A stretch of 32,794 bases of DNA from Frankiales bacterium. GTDB lineage: Bacteria; Actinomycetota; Actinomycetes; Mycobacteriales; SCTD01. The notes under the pieces were generated by a model. It saw only the letters and a list, made by a program, of their open reading frames with translations. It was not told the origin of the DNA and made no database searches. A program made the position numbers and the translations under genes. Positions 7,333 to 15,650 of the stretch are shown one piece after another (positions within the stretch are counted from its first letter, which is position 1; every line of letters begins with the position of its first letter). The stretch is taken from assembly GCA_025464695.1 (NCBI GenBank), contig JAODNQ010000195.1, positions 1 to 32,794 on the forward strand, in the 5' to 3' direction.

Positions 7333-7914
7333 TCAGCTGCGGGGGAGCCGCAGCGCCTGGAGCAGGTAGTCGACGCCGGTCCACACGGTCGCGACGACGG
7401 CCACGAGCAGCACCGGCAGTCGCAGGTCGGCCAGGGCGCCGGACAGCGGCAGCAGGTACATCGCGACGGCGATGTTCTGCGTCAGCGCCTTGGCCTTGCC
7501 GCCGCGACCGGCCGGCATGACCTCGGCGCAGCGACGGACGGCCCAGGCGCGCAGCAGGGTGACGCCGAGCTCGCGGCCGAGCACGACGGCGGTCGCCCAC
7601 CACGGCACGTGGCCCAGCAGCGACAGCCCCACCAGGGCAGTGCCCACGAGCGCCTTGTCGGCGATCGGGTCGGCCAGGATGCCGAAGTCGGTGACCTGGC
7701 CGCGGGCGCGGGCGAGCCGGCCGTCGACGACGTCGGTGAGGCAGGCCGCGGTGAACAGCGCCCAGAGCAGCACGCGCACGCCGGACTCGAGCTCGGCTGT
7801 GAGCAGCAGCAGCGCGAAGACCGGCACGACGAGCAGCCGGCCCAGGGTCAGCGCGTTCGGGAGGTTGACGACGGGTACCGGCGCGGCCGGGCGGTCGAGG
7901 GGGGGAGCGGTCAC
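7333..7914 (-). CDS. pgsA: CDP-alcohol phosphatidyltransferase, PgsA type
   Basis: 193 residues. The diagnostic CDP-alcohol phosphatidyltransferase motif D-x2-D-G-x2-A-R-x8-G-x3-D-x3-D is complete: Asp61, Asp64, Gly65, Ala68, Arg69, Gly78, Asp82, Asp86. The opening VNLPNALTLGRLLVVPVFA is that of CDP-diacylglycerol-glycerol-3-phosphate 3-phosphatidyltransferase (PgsA), which makes phosphatidylglycerophosphate at the membrane. Several hydrophobic helices are visible. Actinobacteria usually carry several paralogues of this family (PgsA, cardiolipin synthase, PI-phosphate synthase), so the exact product is an inference. The ATG overlaps the stop of the upstream hydrolase by four bases, so the two are co-translated. 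Confidence 0.82.
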   Translation of the reverse strand: MTAPPLDRPAAPVPVVNLPNALTLGRLLVVPVFALLLLTAELESGVRVLLWALFTAACLTDVVDGRLARARGQVTDFGILADPIADKALVGTALVGLSLLGHVPWWATAVVLGRELGVTLLRAWAVRRCAEVMPAGRGGKAKALTQNIAVAMYLLPLSGALADLRLPVLLVAVVATVWTGVDYLLQALRLPRS

Positions 7915-8852
7915 GAGGCACCTGCCAGGGAGTCGGGAGCGGTGCGCGGCGCGAGGTCCTGCAGGAGGGGGAGGGTCTCCAGGAAGCGCTGCACGAGGGC
8001 GGCGGTGCGCTCAGGCACCTCGATCTGGGGGACGTGGCCGACGCCGTCGAGCAGCTCGACCTGCCAGCCGGGCTGGAGGGCCTCGAGCTGCCGGACGCCG
8101 GACGGCGGGGCGAGCCGGTCGAGCTCGCCCTGGAGCACGAGGGCGGGCGCGCGGACCGAGGCGATGGCCTGCCGGTAGGCACCGGGCCGGGCCAGCAGGA
8201 CGCCGAGCGAGCGGGCGGCCTCGAGGAACGCCGCCTCGGCGTCAGGGCCGGACGCGCGGGTGGCGAGCAGCTCGACGGCGAGCGCGCGCATCTCCGGGGA
8301 CACGCGGCCGGCGTCGGCGGTGGTGAGCTCGAGCGTCTCCTGGACCATGCCCTCGGGCCCGAGGCGGGCGCGGCGACGGGTCAGGCTGCGCTCGGCGAGC
8401 CCGGGGACGGCGTAGAGGGCGGCCTTGCGGGCCAGGGCGCGGTCGGGGACGTCGTGGCGGCTGCGGGGCAGCGCCGGGCCGATGAGGACCAGGCCGGCGA
8501 CCTGCTCGGGCGCGGCGGCGGCCTCGAGCAGGCAGACCGCGGCGCCCATCGAGTTGCCGAGCAGCACGACCGGGCCGCCGACGACCTCGGTCACGAAGCG
8601 GTGGAGCAGCTCGCGGTTCGCCCGCACGGACGCCGACCGGCCGGCGCGCGGGGTGCGCCCGTGGCCCGCCAGGTCGAGGGCGTGCACGCGGGTGGTGCGG
8701 GCCAGCAGGGGCGCGAGGTCGTGCCAGTTGGCGTGCGAGCCGCCGAGGCCGTGCACGCAGACGACCGGCAGGGCCCCGGGAGGACCGCCGTGGTCGACGT
8801 GGTGCACGGGGCCGTCGAGGTCGACGGTGCGCGACACGGAGGGGGACGGCAC
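7911..8852 (-). CDS. alpha/beta hydrolase fold protein
   Basis: 313 residues from GTG, preceded by a good AGGAGG. The oxyanion region CVHGLGGSHANW is at 32-43, the nucleophile elbow GNSMG at 99-103 (Ser101), Asp245 is in QGELDRLAPP and His273 in DGVGHVPQIE. The lid region between ~130 and 230 is Arg/Ala-rich. The fold is that of general hydrolases, C-C hydrolases or haloperoxidase-like enzymes; the substrate is unknown. Coupling to the phosphatidyltransferase gene (ATGA overlap) hints at lipid metabolism, but that is only context. The leader contains part of the region with the perfect hairpin at 8882-8904. Confidence 0.88.
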   Translation of the reverse strand: MPSPSVSRTVDLDGPVHHVDHGGPPGALPVVCVHGLGGSHANWHDLAPLLARTTRVHALDLAGHGRTPRAGRSASVRANRELLHRFVTEVVGGPVVLLGNSMGAAVCLLEAAAAPEQVAGLVLIGPALPRSRHDVPDRALARKAALYAVPGLAERSLTRRRARLGPEGMVQETLELTTADAGRVSPEMRALAVELLATRASGPDAEAAFLEAARSLGVLLARPGAYRQAIASVRAPALVLQGELDRLAPPSGVRQLEALQPGWQVELLDGVGHVPQIEVPERTAALVQRFLETLPLLQDLAPRTAPDSLAGAS

Positions 8853-8881
8853 AGCACACCTCCTCCTGCGACAGACGTAGA

Positions 8882-8904
8882 CCCTCTCCCAGACGGGGAG
8901 AGGG
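8882..8904. repeat. perfect inverted repeat in the hydrolase/citrate synthase divergent region
   Basis: CCCTCTCCC (8882-8890) and GGGAGAGGG (8896-8904) form a perfect 9-base stem with a 5-base loop. It lies between two divergent genes, 134 bases upstream of the citrate synthase start, and no T-run follows, so it is more likely an operator or leader structure than a terminator. Confidence 0.5.
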
Positions 8905-9037
8905 CCGTGGCTACCAAGATTGCCACGTCAACGGCCGGTGAAACGCACCCGAGGGGGAGGCAGACGTCACGGGTCGGACACGGGCTGACAGGATGGGTGT
9001 GCCGGTGAGACCCGCCGTGAGCCGCAGGAGGATCAGC

Positions 9038-10339
<1,302 letters not shown>

Positions 10340-10345
10340 ACGCAC

Positions 10346-10381
10346 CGACGGCGGGTCCCCCTCCCGGGGGGCCCGCCGTCG
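10346..10381. terminator. bidirectional terminator between gltA and the metalloprotease
   Basis: A stem of about 16 pairs: CGACGGCGGG (10346-10355) pairs with CCCGCCGTCG (10372-10381), then a T-G wobble, then five C-G pairs, closing on a TCCC loop. It begins seven bases after the gltA stop and ends 14 bases before the stop of the convergent metalloprotease, so it can serve both genes. Confidence 0.8.
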
Positions 10382-10394
10382 TCGTGCCGGGTGC

Positions 10395-11981
10395 CTAGCG
10401 TGCCTGGAGCAGGACCGTCGTCTCGCTGCGCTGGCCGTTGGAGCCCTGCGCGCTGACGCGCAGGTCCTCGGTCAGCACCTGCGACCGGCGCCAGGTGCCG
10501 TCGCTCGCGACCGTGACCGTGCGGACGGCGACCGTGCGGCCGCTGCGCTGGTAGGTCAGGGTCAGCCGCGTGCCGGGCAGCCCGCGGCCGGTCAGCGTCA
10601 CGGACGAGCCCCGGCGGACCACGCGGGTCGCGGCGCCGCCGAAGGTCGGGCGGGCCTGGGTGAGCACCCCGCTGGAGACCTGCTCCCCGATCTGCGCGTA
10701 GTAGCGGTAGTCGTCGTTGACCACGAAGGTGGTCGAGAACGTCAGGTCGCTCCCGACCGGGATCTCGCGCTGCAGGGTGAAGCCCTGCTCCGCGCCCGGC
10801 GACGTCGTCGTGCTGCCCCGGCGCTTGAAGTAGATCCGCACGGTCCCGGTGGACGGCGCCGCGCCGGTGACGGCCACGGTCGTGCCGGTGCGGGCGGTCG
10901 ACGGGCCGGACAGGCGCAGGCTCGAGGACTCCGCGCCCCAGCCGATGTCCCGGAACATGCCGAGGGTGATGGAGCCGGGGTCGCGGATGACCTCGCCCAG
11001 GTCGATCTCCGGGGTCATGAGGGAGTCGGGGTCGCCGCTCGGGTAGGTGCGCTCGTCGAGGTGGCTGTAGCTCGAGCCCTCCTCCCAGGTGGCCGGGGTG
11101 TAGAGCTCGGGGCGGACGCCCCCGTTCGCGGCCTTGCCGGCCGGCCCGTCCCACTGCGACTGCCCGTCGGTGAGGGCCTGCGCGAGCGCCGTGCTGCCGC
11201 GCTGGAGGCTGAGCAGCGGCGTCACGGTGCCGTCGCCGCGGGGGGTCACCGTCTCGCGGTCGAACGGGAACGGGTAGGGCGTGCCGCCCTCGGGGTCCGG
11301 GTCCCAGTAGCCGCGCTCGACGCCGCTGGCGTCCTGCTGGACGTCCATGGCCCCGGAGAAGCCCAGGCCGTGGCCGATCTCGTGCAGGACGACGGTGGTG
11401 AAGTCGTACTTCGACGCCACCGGGTCGGTCCCGTAGGAGAACAGGGTCGTGTCGTTGCTGAACTCGGCGGAGATGTCGGCGCCGCCCGGGTCGAGGTCGC
11501 GGCCGGCGCGGGAGTTCGCGAGCGCGATCGGCACCGCTGTGTCGGACGGGTCGTAGCGGTCGTCGGCGTCGTCGACGTAGAAGGCGGTGGGCCCGGCCGC
11601 GCCCAGCACGCCGTCGGGCAGGCTGGACAGCCGCGCGTCGATGGTGACCGGGACGGGGCTGCTGAGCAGCCGCGACCAGGTGTCGACGGCGGCCTGGAAG
11701 GCGTCGCGCTGGGCCGGCGAGAAGCCGGTGTAGGTGACCTGGAACGTGGTGGCCGCCGTCTGCGAGCCGGACGAGCGCAGGGACGACCGGGCGGGCGCCC
11801 GGACCAACGAGGGGCGGCTGACGTCGGAGCCGCGGAGCACGGCCGGCACCCCGGGGACCAGGACGGGACCCGCGGCGGGTGCGGCCGAGGCAGCGGGGGC
11901 CCAGGCCAGCGGCAGCAGGAGCAGGGCGGGGACGAGGGCGGCGGCCCCGCGACGGCGGGATCCGGGCTTGCACGGCGGCAC
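10395..11981 (-). CDS. secreted zinc metalloprotease with C-terminal Ig-like regions
   Basis: 528 residues from GTG, with GGAG upstream. Residues 1-33 form a Sec signal peptide (RRR, then a Leu/Ala core, cleavage near ASA|AP). A zincin motif [11 protein letters not shown] is at 200-210 (His200, Glu201, His204). The metzincin third ligand, usually His or Asp at the last position, is Gly210 here, so either another residue completes the zinc site or this is a different zincin group. Downstream come [22 protein letters not shown] (possible Met-turn) and [11 protein letters not shown], a layout seen in secreted HEIGHGLGF proteins. The last ~170 residues are beta-rich, Thr/Ser-rich Ig-like repeats. 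It is an extracellular protease by inference; substrate unknown. Confidence 0.82.
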   Translation of the reverse strand: MPPCKPGSRRRGAAALVPALLLLPLAWAPAASAAPAAGPVLVPGVPAVLRGSDVSRPSLVRAPARSSLRSSGSQTAATTFQVTYTGFSPAQRDAFQAAVDTWSRLLSSPVPVTIDARLSSLPDGVLGAAGPTAFYVDDADDRYDPSDTAVPIALANSRAGRDLDPGGADISAEFSNDTTLFSYGTDPVASKYDFTTVVLHEIGHGLGFSGAMDVQQDASGVERGYWDPDPEGGTPYPFPFDRETVTPRGDGTVTPLLSLQRGSTALAQALTDGQSQWDGPAGKAANGGVRPELYTPATWEEGSSYSHLDERTYPSGDPDSLMTPEIDLGEVIRDPGSITLGMFRDIGWGAESSSLRLSGPSTARTGTTVAVTGAAPSTGTVRIYFKRRGSTTTSPGAEQGFTLQREIPVGSDLTFSTTFVVNDDYRYYAQIGEQVSSGVLTQARPTFGGAATRVVRRGSSVTLTGRGLPGTRLTLTYQRSGRTVAVRTVTVASDGTWRRSQVLTEDLRVSAQGSNGQRSETTVLLQAR

Positions 11982-12021
11982 AGGGGCTCCGGGGGCAGCG
12001 GGTGAGGGGACGTCCAGTGTC

Positions 12022-12042
12022 GCCCCTGCACCTGGCAGGGGC
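12022..12042. repeat. perfect palindrome between the metalloprotease and bioA
   Basis: GCCCCTGC (12022-12029) and GCAGGGGC (12035-12042) with a 5-base loop, in the 92-base divergent gap. It lies 20 bases upstream of the presumed bioA -10 box, so it could be an operator for either gene. Confidence 0.4.
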
Positions 12043-12061
12043 CTGGGGGAGCGGGATCGGC

Positions 12062-12067
12062 GAGACT
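12062..12067 (+). promoter_or_regulatory. candidate leaderless -10 box of bioA
   Basis: GAGACT, six bases (GGGGCC), then GTG at 12074. It is the weakest match of the set (G rather than T/C at position 1), but no Shine-Dalgarno sequence is present at a usable distance. Confidence 0.3.
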
Positions 12068-12073
12068 GGGGCC

Positions 12074-13363
12074 GTGACCACGACGCTGGACGGCACTGCC
12101 CTGCTCGACGCCGACCGTGCCCACGTCTGGCACCCGTACGCGTCCGCGACGGCCCCGCTGCCGGTCCTGCCGGTGGTCGCGGCGCGGGGCACCCGGCTGG
12201 TCCTGGCCGACGGTCGCGAGCTGGTCGACGGGATGTCGTCGTGGTGGGCCGCGGTCCACGGGTACGGCCACCCGGTGCTCGACGCCGCCCTGCACGCCCA
12301 GGTCGACCGGCTCGGGCACGTCATGTTCGGCGGGCTGACCCACGAGCCGGCGGTCGAGCTGGCCTCGCTGCTGGTGTCGCTGACCCCGGCCCCGCTCACC
12401 AGGGTCTTCTTCGCCGACAGCGGCTCCGTGGCCGTCGAGGTGGCGCTCAAGATGGCGCTGCAGCACTGGCGCGGGCTGGGGAGGACGACCCGGACGCGCG
12501 TGCTCACGGTCCGCGGCGGCTACCACGGCGACACCCTCGGGTGCATGTCCGTCACCGACCCGGTGGGCGGCATGCACAGCCTGTTCGCCGAGTACGTCCC
12601 GCAGCAGCTGTTCGCCCCGCCGCCCCGGCCGCGCTACGACGAGGAGGTCCGCGACGACGACCTCGCCGACGTCGCCCGCCTGCTCGAGGAGCACACCGAC
12701 CAGGTCGCCTGCGTGATCGTCGAGCCGGTGGTGCAGGGCGCCGGCGGGATGCGGTTCTACGCCCCCGAGTACCTGCGCCGGCTGCGCGCCCTGTGCGACG
12801 CGCACGACGTCCTGCTCGTCCTCGACGAGATCGCGACCGGCTTCGGCCGCACCGGAGAGCTGTTCGGCGCCGACCACGCCGGCGTCGTCGCCGACATCGT
12901 GTGCCTCGGCAAGGCCCTGACCGGCGGCTACCTGTCGCTCGCCGCGGTGCTGTGCACGGACGAGGTCGCGGCCGGGGTCAGCGCCTGCGGGGCGCTCATG
13001 CACGGGCCGACCTTCATGGCGAACCCGCTGGCCTGCGCCATGGGGATCGCCAGCACCCGGCTGCTGCTGTCGCGCGACTGGCGGGCCGAGGTGGCCGGGA
13101 TCGGGGACGCCCTCCGGGAGGGCCTCGCGCCGGCCGCGGAGCTGCCGCAGGTGCGCGACGTCCGGGTGCTGGGAGCGATCGGGGTGGTGGAGCTGCACGA
13201 GCCGGTCGACATGGCGGTGCTCCAGCCCGCGCTGGTCGAGCGCGGCGCCTGGGTCCGGCCCTTCGGCCGGCTCGTGTACGCGATGCCGCCGTTCGTGAGC
13301 AGCCCTCAGGACGTGGCGGTGGTGACCTCGGCGATCGTCGGTGCGGTCCGCGACGTCTGCTGA
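12074..13363 (+). CDS. bioA: adenosylmethionine-8-amino-7-oxononanoate aminotransferase
   Basis: 429 residues from GTG 12074; an upstream extension of the frame is ruled out as low-complexity. The opening [13 protein letters not shown], followed by [14 protein letters not shown], is diagnostic for BioA. PLP-enzyme class III residues are Tyr150 (GGYHGDTLG), Asp251 ([14 protein letters not shown]) and Lys280 ([10 protein letters not shown], the Schiff-base lysine). It transfers an amino group from S-adenosylmethionine to KAPA, giving DAPA, in biotin synthesis. No bioB, bioD or bioF is near, so it stands alone. The last 58 bases overlap the antisense STAS gene. Confidence 0.95.
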   Translation: MTTTLDGTALLDADRAHVWHPYASATAPLPVLPVVAARGTRLVLADGRELVDGMSSWWAAVHGYGHPVLDAALHAQVDRLGHVMFGGLTHEPAVELASLLVSLTPAPLTRVFFADSGSVAVEVALKMALQHWRGLGRTTRTRVLTVRGGYHGDTLGCMSVTDPVGGMHSLFAEYVPQQLFAPPPRPRYDEEVRDDDLADVARLLEEHTDQVACVIVEPVVQGAGGMRFYAPEYLRRLRALCDAHDVLLVLDEIATGFGRTGELFGADHAGVVADIVCLGKALTGGYLSLAAVLCTDEVAAGVSACGALMHGPTFMANPLACAMGIASTRLLLSRDWRAEVAGIGDALREGLAPAAELPQVRDVRVLGAIGVVELHEPVDMAVLQPALVERGAWVRPFGRLVYAMPPFVSSPQDVAVVTSAIVGAVRDVC

Positions 13364-13686
13364 GGCCGCTGCTGCCGGGGGACGAGCGCCCGGTCCAGCC
13401 CGGCCCGGCGCAGCGCCTGGGCGACCGGCTCGGGGGCGCCGTCGAGCAGCACGTGCGCACCGACGCCGAGCCGCCGGGGAGCGGCCAGCAGGGCGCCCAG
13501 CCCGACGGCGTCGACCTCCACGAGACCGCGCAGGTCGAGGACCAGGCGGTCGGCGGTCCGGGGGACGTGGGTCTGCATCCAGGTGCGCAGGTGCGCCGTC
13601 GTCCCCTCGACCAGGCGGCCGGTCAGGGCGAGGCGCAGCGAGCCGTCGGCGACGTACGCCTGCAGGTCGAGCTCGGGTCGGTCCAC
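13306..13686 (-). CDS. STAS-domain protein (anti-sigma factor antagonist-like)
   Basis: 126 residues from GTG, with GGAGG four bases upstream. The fold matches a STAS domain: strand [18 protein letters not shown], helix, strand [24 protein letters not shown], strand VGAHVLLDG and a last helix [10 protein letters not shown]. In anti-sigma antagonists such as SpoIIAA the site reads D-S-S-G with a kinase-targeted Ser; here it is Asp59-Ala-Val-Gly62, so there is no phosphoacceptor serine. It may act as a constitutive partner or a structural binding domain. The C-terminal tail is Gln/Arg/Thr-rich and its codons run antisense over the last 58 bases of bioA. No anti-sigma factor is adjacent. Confidence 0.82.
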   Translation of the reverse strand: MDRPELDLQAYVADGSLRLALTGRLVEGTTAHLRTWMQTHVPRTADRLVLDLRGLVEVDAVGLGALLAAPRRLGVGAHVLLDGAPEPVAQALRRAGLDRALVPRQQRPQQTSRTAPTIAEVTTATS

Positions 13687-13833
13687 GGTTCCTCCAGTCG
13701 GGGTGCCGCCGTCCCATCGGCACGTGCGCCCCCCGGCTCGAGCGGATCAGGGCTCGTCGCCGAGGCTAGCCGCCAGGACGCGCGCCACGGGCCGGACTGA
13801 CAGGGTGGCGGCACCGACCCGGGGGAGCCCGCC

Positions 13834-14696
13834 GTGCAGCTCGCGATCCACTACGCCTCGTTCGCCCACCCCGGCGGCCCGGCCGCCATCGCCCCCGGCT
13901 GGCCGCGACCGCCCGGGCCGCCGACCAGGGCGGGTGCGCCCGCTTCACGCTCATGGACCACTGGTTCCAGATGGAGGACCTCGGGGGGCCGCAGGCGCCG
14001 GTGCTCGAGGGCTACACCAGCCTGGGGTTCCTGGCGGCCGTCACCGAGCGGGTCGAGCTCGGGCTGCTCGTCACCGGCGTGACCTACCGCCACCCCGGTC
14101 TGCTCGCGCAGCAGGTCGCGACCCTGGACGTCCTGTCGGGCGGCAGGGCGTTTCTCGGCCTGGGCGCCGCCTGGTACGAGCGGGAGCACGTCGGGCTCGG
14201 CGTGCCGTTCCCGCCGCTGGCCGAGCGCTTCGAGCGGCTCGAGGAGACGCTGCAGGTCTGCCGGCAGGTGTGGGGCGACGACGACGGCCCGTACGAGGGG
14301 CAGCACTACCGGCTGGCCGAGACGGTCTGCACGCCCCGGCCGCTGCGGCGCGTGCCGGTGCTCGTCGGCGGCAGCGGGGAGCGCAAGACGCTGCGCCTGG
14401 TGGCCCGGTACGCCGACGCCTGCAACCTGTTCGCCACCACCCCCGACGAGGTGCGCCGCAAGGTGGAGGTGCTGCACGGGCACTGCGCCGACGCCGGCCG
14501 CGACCCCGCCGAGGTCGAGGTGACGGTCGTCGGGGGGTGGGACGTCCTCGCCGACCCCGACGCCTTCCTGCGCGAGATGGAGGCGTACGCCGCCGTCGGG
14601 GTGCAGACCGTGTGGACCAGCCCCCGCACCGACGACCCGGCCGGCGAGGTGTCGGGCGTGGTGGACGCCGTGGTCGAGCGGCTCGCCGGGCTGTGA
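13834..14696 (+). pseudogene. LLM-class (F420-type) oxidoreductase interrupted by an apparent one-base deletion
   Basis: The start frame (GTG 13834, after GGGGGAG) reads MQLAIHYASFAHPGGPAAIAP and then turns into nonsense. The frame one base over reads RLAATARAADQGG, then CARFTLMDHWFQMEDLG to the stop at 14696. The two parts join perfectly if the C run at 13892-13896 had one more C. The joined product of ~287 residues has luciferase-like monooxygenase features: LVTGVTYRHPGLLAQQVATLDVLSGGRAFLGLGA and VPVLVGGSGERKTLRLVARYADACN. These use F420 or flavin with unknown substrates. Taken literally, the longest ORF begins at ATG 13953 and would lack the first strand and helix. It is either a recent frameshift or a sequencing error. 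The DinB gene overlaps its stop (GTGA). Confidence 0.8.
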
Positions 14697-15208
14697 GCCG
14701 GCCCTTCCCCGAGCCCACGGCGCCGGTCGGGTCCCGCAAGGAGGTGCTGCTGGGCTACGTCGAGTTCTTCCGCGAGGTGGTCGTGGCGAAGCTGCGCGGG
14801 CTGCCCGAGGACCAGCTGCGCACCAGCCTCCTGCCCTCGGGGTGGACCCCGCTGTCGCTGGCCGTGCACCTCGCCGCGGTGGAGCGGCGCTGGCTGGTGT
14901 GGGGCTTCGAGGGCGAGGACCTCGAGGACCCGTGGGGCGACAGCGTCGACGGCGTGTGGCGCGTGCCCGACGGGACGAGCTCCGCCGCGGTGCTGGACGC
15001 GCTGGTCGACCAGGGGCGCACCACCCGCCGGGTGGTCGAGGCGCACGACCTGGACGAGGTCGGGCGGCCGGGGGAGCGCTGGGGCGGCGCCCCGCCCGCG
15101 ACGCTCGAGCGCGTGCTGCTCCACCTGGTGCAGGAGCACGCCCGGCACGCGGGGCAGCTCGACGTCGTCCGGGAGCTGCTGGACGGGGCGGTCGGCGAGG
15201 CGGGCTGA
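14693..15208 (+). CDS. DinB/DUF664 family protein (mycothiol-transferase-like)
   Basis: 171 residues from a GTG that overlaps the previous gene's TGA (GTGA). It matches the DUF664/DinB_2 four-helix pattern: SRKEVLLGYVEFFREVVVAKLRGLPEDQLRTSLLPSGWTPLSLAVHLAAVERRW, followed by a final helix LLHLVQEHARHAGQLDVVRELLDG. The three metal-ligand His are in VHLAAVE, EHARH and the neighbouring His. This group includes mycothiol-dependent transferases and detoxification enzymes in actinobacteria; no substrate can be assigned. Translation is coupled to the LLM oxidoreductase, which suggests a shared redox or detoxification role. A strong hairpin follows the stop. Confidence 0.85.
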   Translation: MSRPFPEPTAPVGSRKEVLLGYVEFFREVVVAKLRGLPEDQLRTSLLPSGWTPLSLAVHLAAVERRWLVWGFEGEDLEDPWGDSVDGVWRVPDGTSSAAVLDALVDQGRTTRRVVEAHDLDEVGRPGERWGGAPPATLERVLLHLVQEHARHAGQLDVVRELLDGAVGEAG

Positions 15209-15211
15209 GCA

Positions 15212-15253
15212 CGCCGACGGGCCGCCCCCTCTGCAGGGAGCGGCCCGTCGGCG
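15212..15253. terminator. bidirectional terminator between the DinB and WXG100 genes
   Basis: CGCCGACGGGCCG (15212-15224) pairs with CGGCCCGTCGGCG (15241-15253), extended inward by further C-G pairs with one mismatch to a CTGC loop. It lies between the stops of two convergent genes (15208 and 15270). Confidence 0.8.
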
Positions 15254-15269
15254 CGGCGCGAGGTGCAGG

Positions 15270-15554
15270 TCAGCCGTTGCCGCCGGCCGTCATGATGTTC
15301 TGCGAGATCTTCTGCAGCTGCTCGCGGAGGGTCGTCAGCTCGGTGACGGCGGAGTCGAGGGCCTTCTTCGTCTTCGGCCACACGTCGCCGCGGAACTGGC
15401 TGGCCAGCTGGCCGTCCCAGACGTCGGGCTGCGAGAGGGTCTGGCCCTGCTTGTCGAGCGCGTTGATCTGCTCGGTCAGCCCGCCGTTGATGATGTTCTG
15501 GATCTGCGTGATGGCCGTCTTGGCCTGGTCGGTGGAAAGAACGCGTCCTGACAT
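15270..15554 (-). CDS. WXG100 family type VII secretion protein
   Basis: 94 residues with AGGAG upstream. It has the size, all-helical composition and central turn of WXG100 (EsxA/EsxB) proteins: two helices around Trp46-Asp-Gly48 (PDVWDGQLASQF), with a second helix ALDSAVTELTTLREQLQKISQNI. These form dimers exported by type VII ATPases. The C-terminal tail is short (TAGGNG), and no YxxxD/E export signal is evident. It lies 96 bases after the FHA-FtsK ATPase on the same strand. TACCTT at 15594-15599 may be a -10 box for its own transcript with a leader of about 40 bases. Confidence 0.92.
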   Translation of the reverse strand: MSGRVLSTDQAKTAITQIQNIINGGLTEQINALDKQGQTLSQPDVWDGQLASQFRGDVWPKTKKALDSAVTELTTLREQLQKISQNIMTAGGNG

Positions 15555-15650
15555 GTCCTGCTCCTGGTGTGAGTGCCGTCCGGGTCGTGTCGGAAGGTAG
15601 CCACGCGCTGGGGCGGGCGTCGTGCGTTGTCCACAGGGTCTGCGCAGCCC

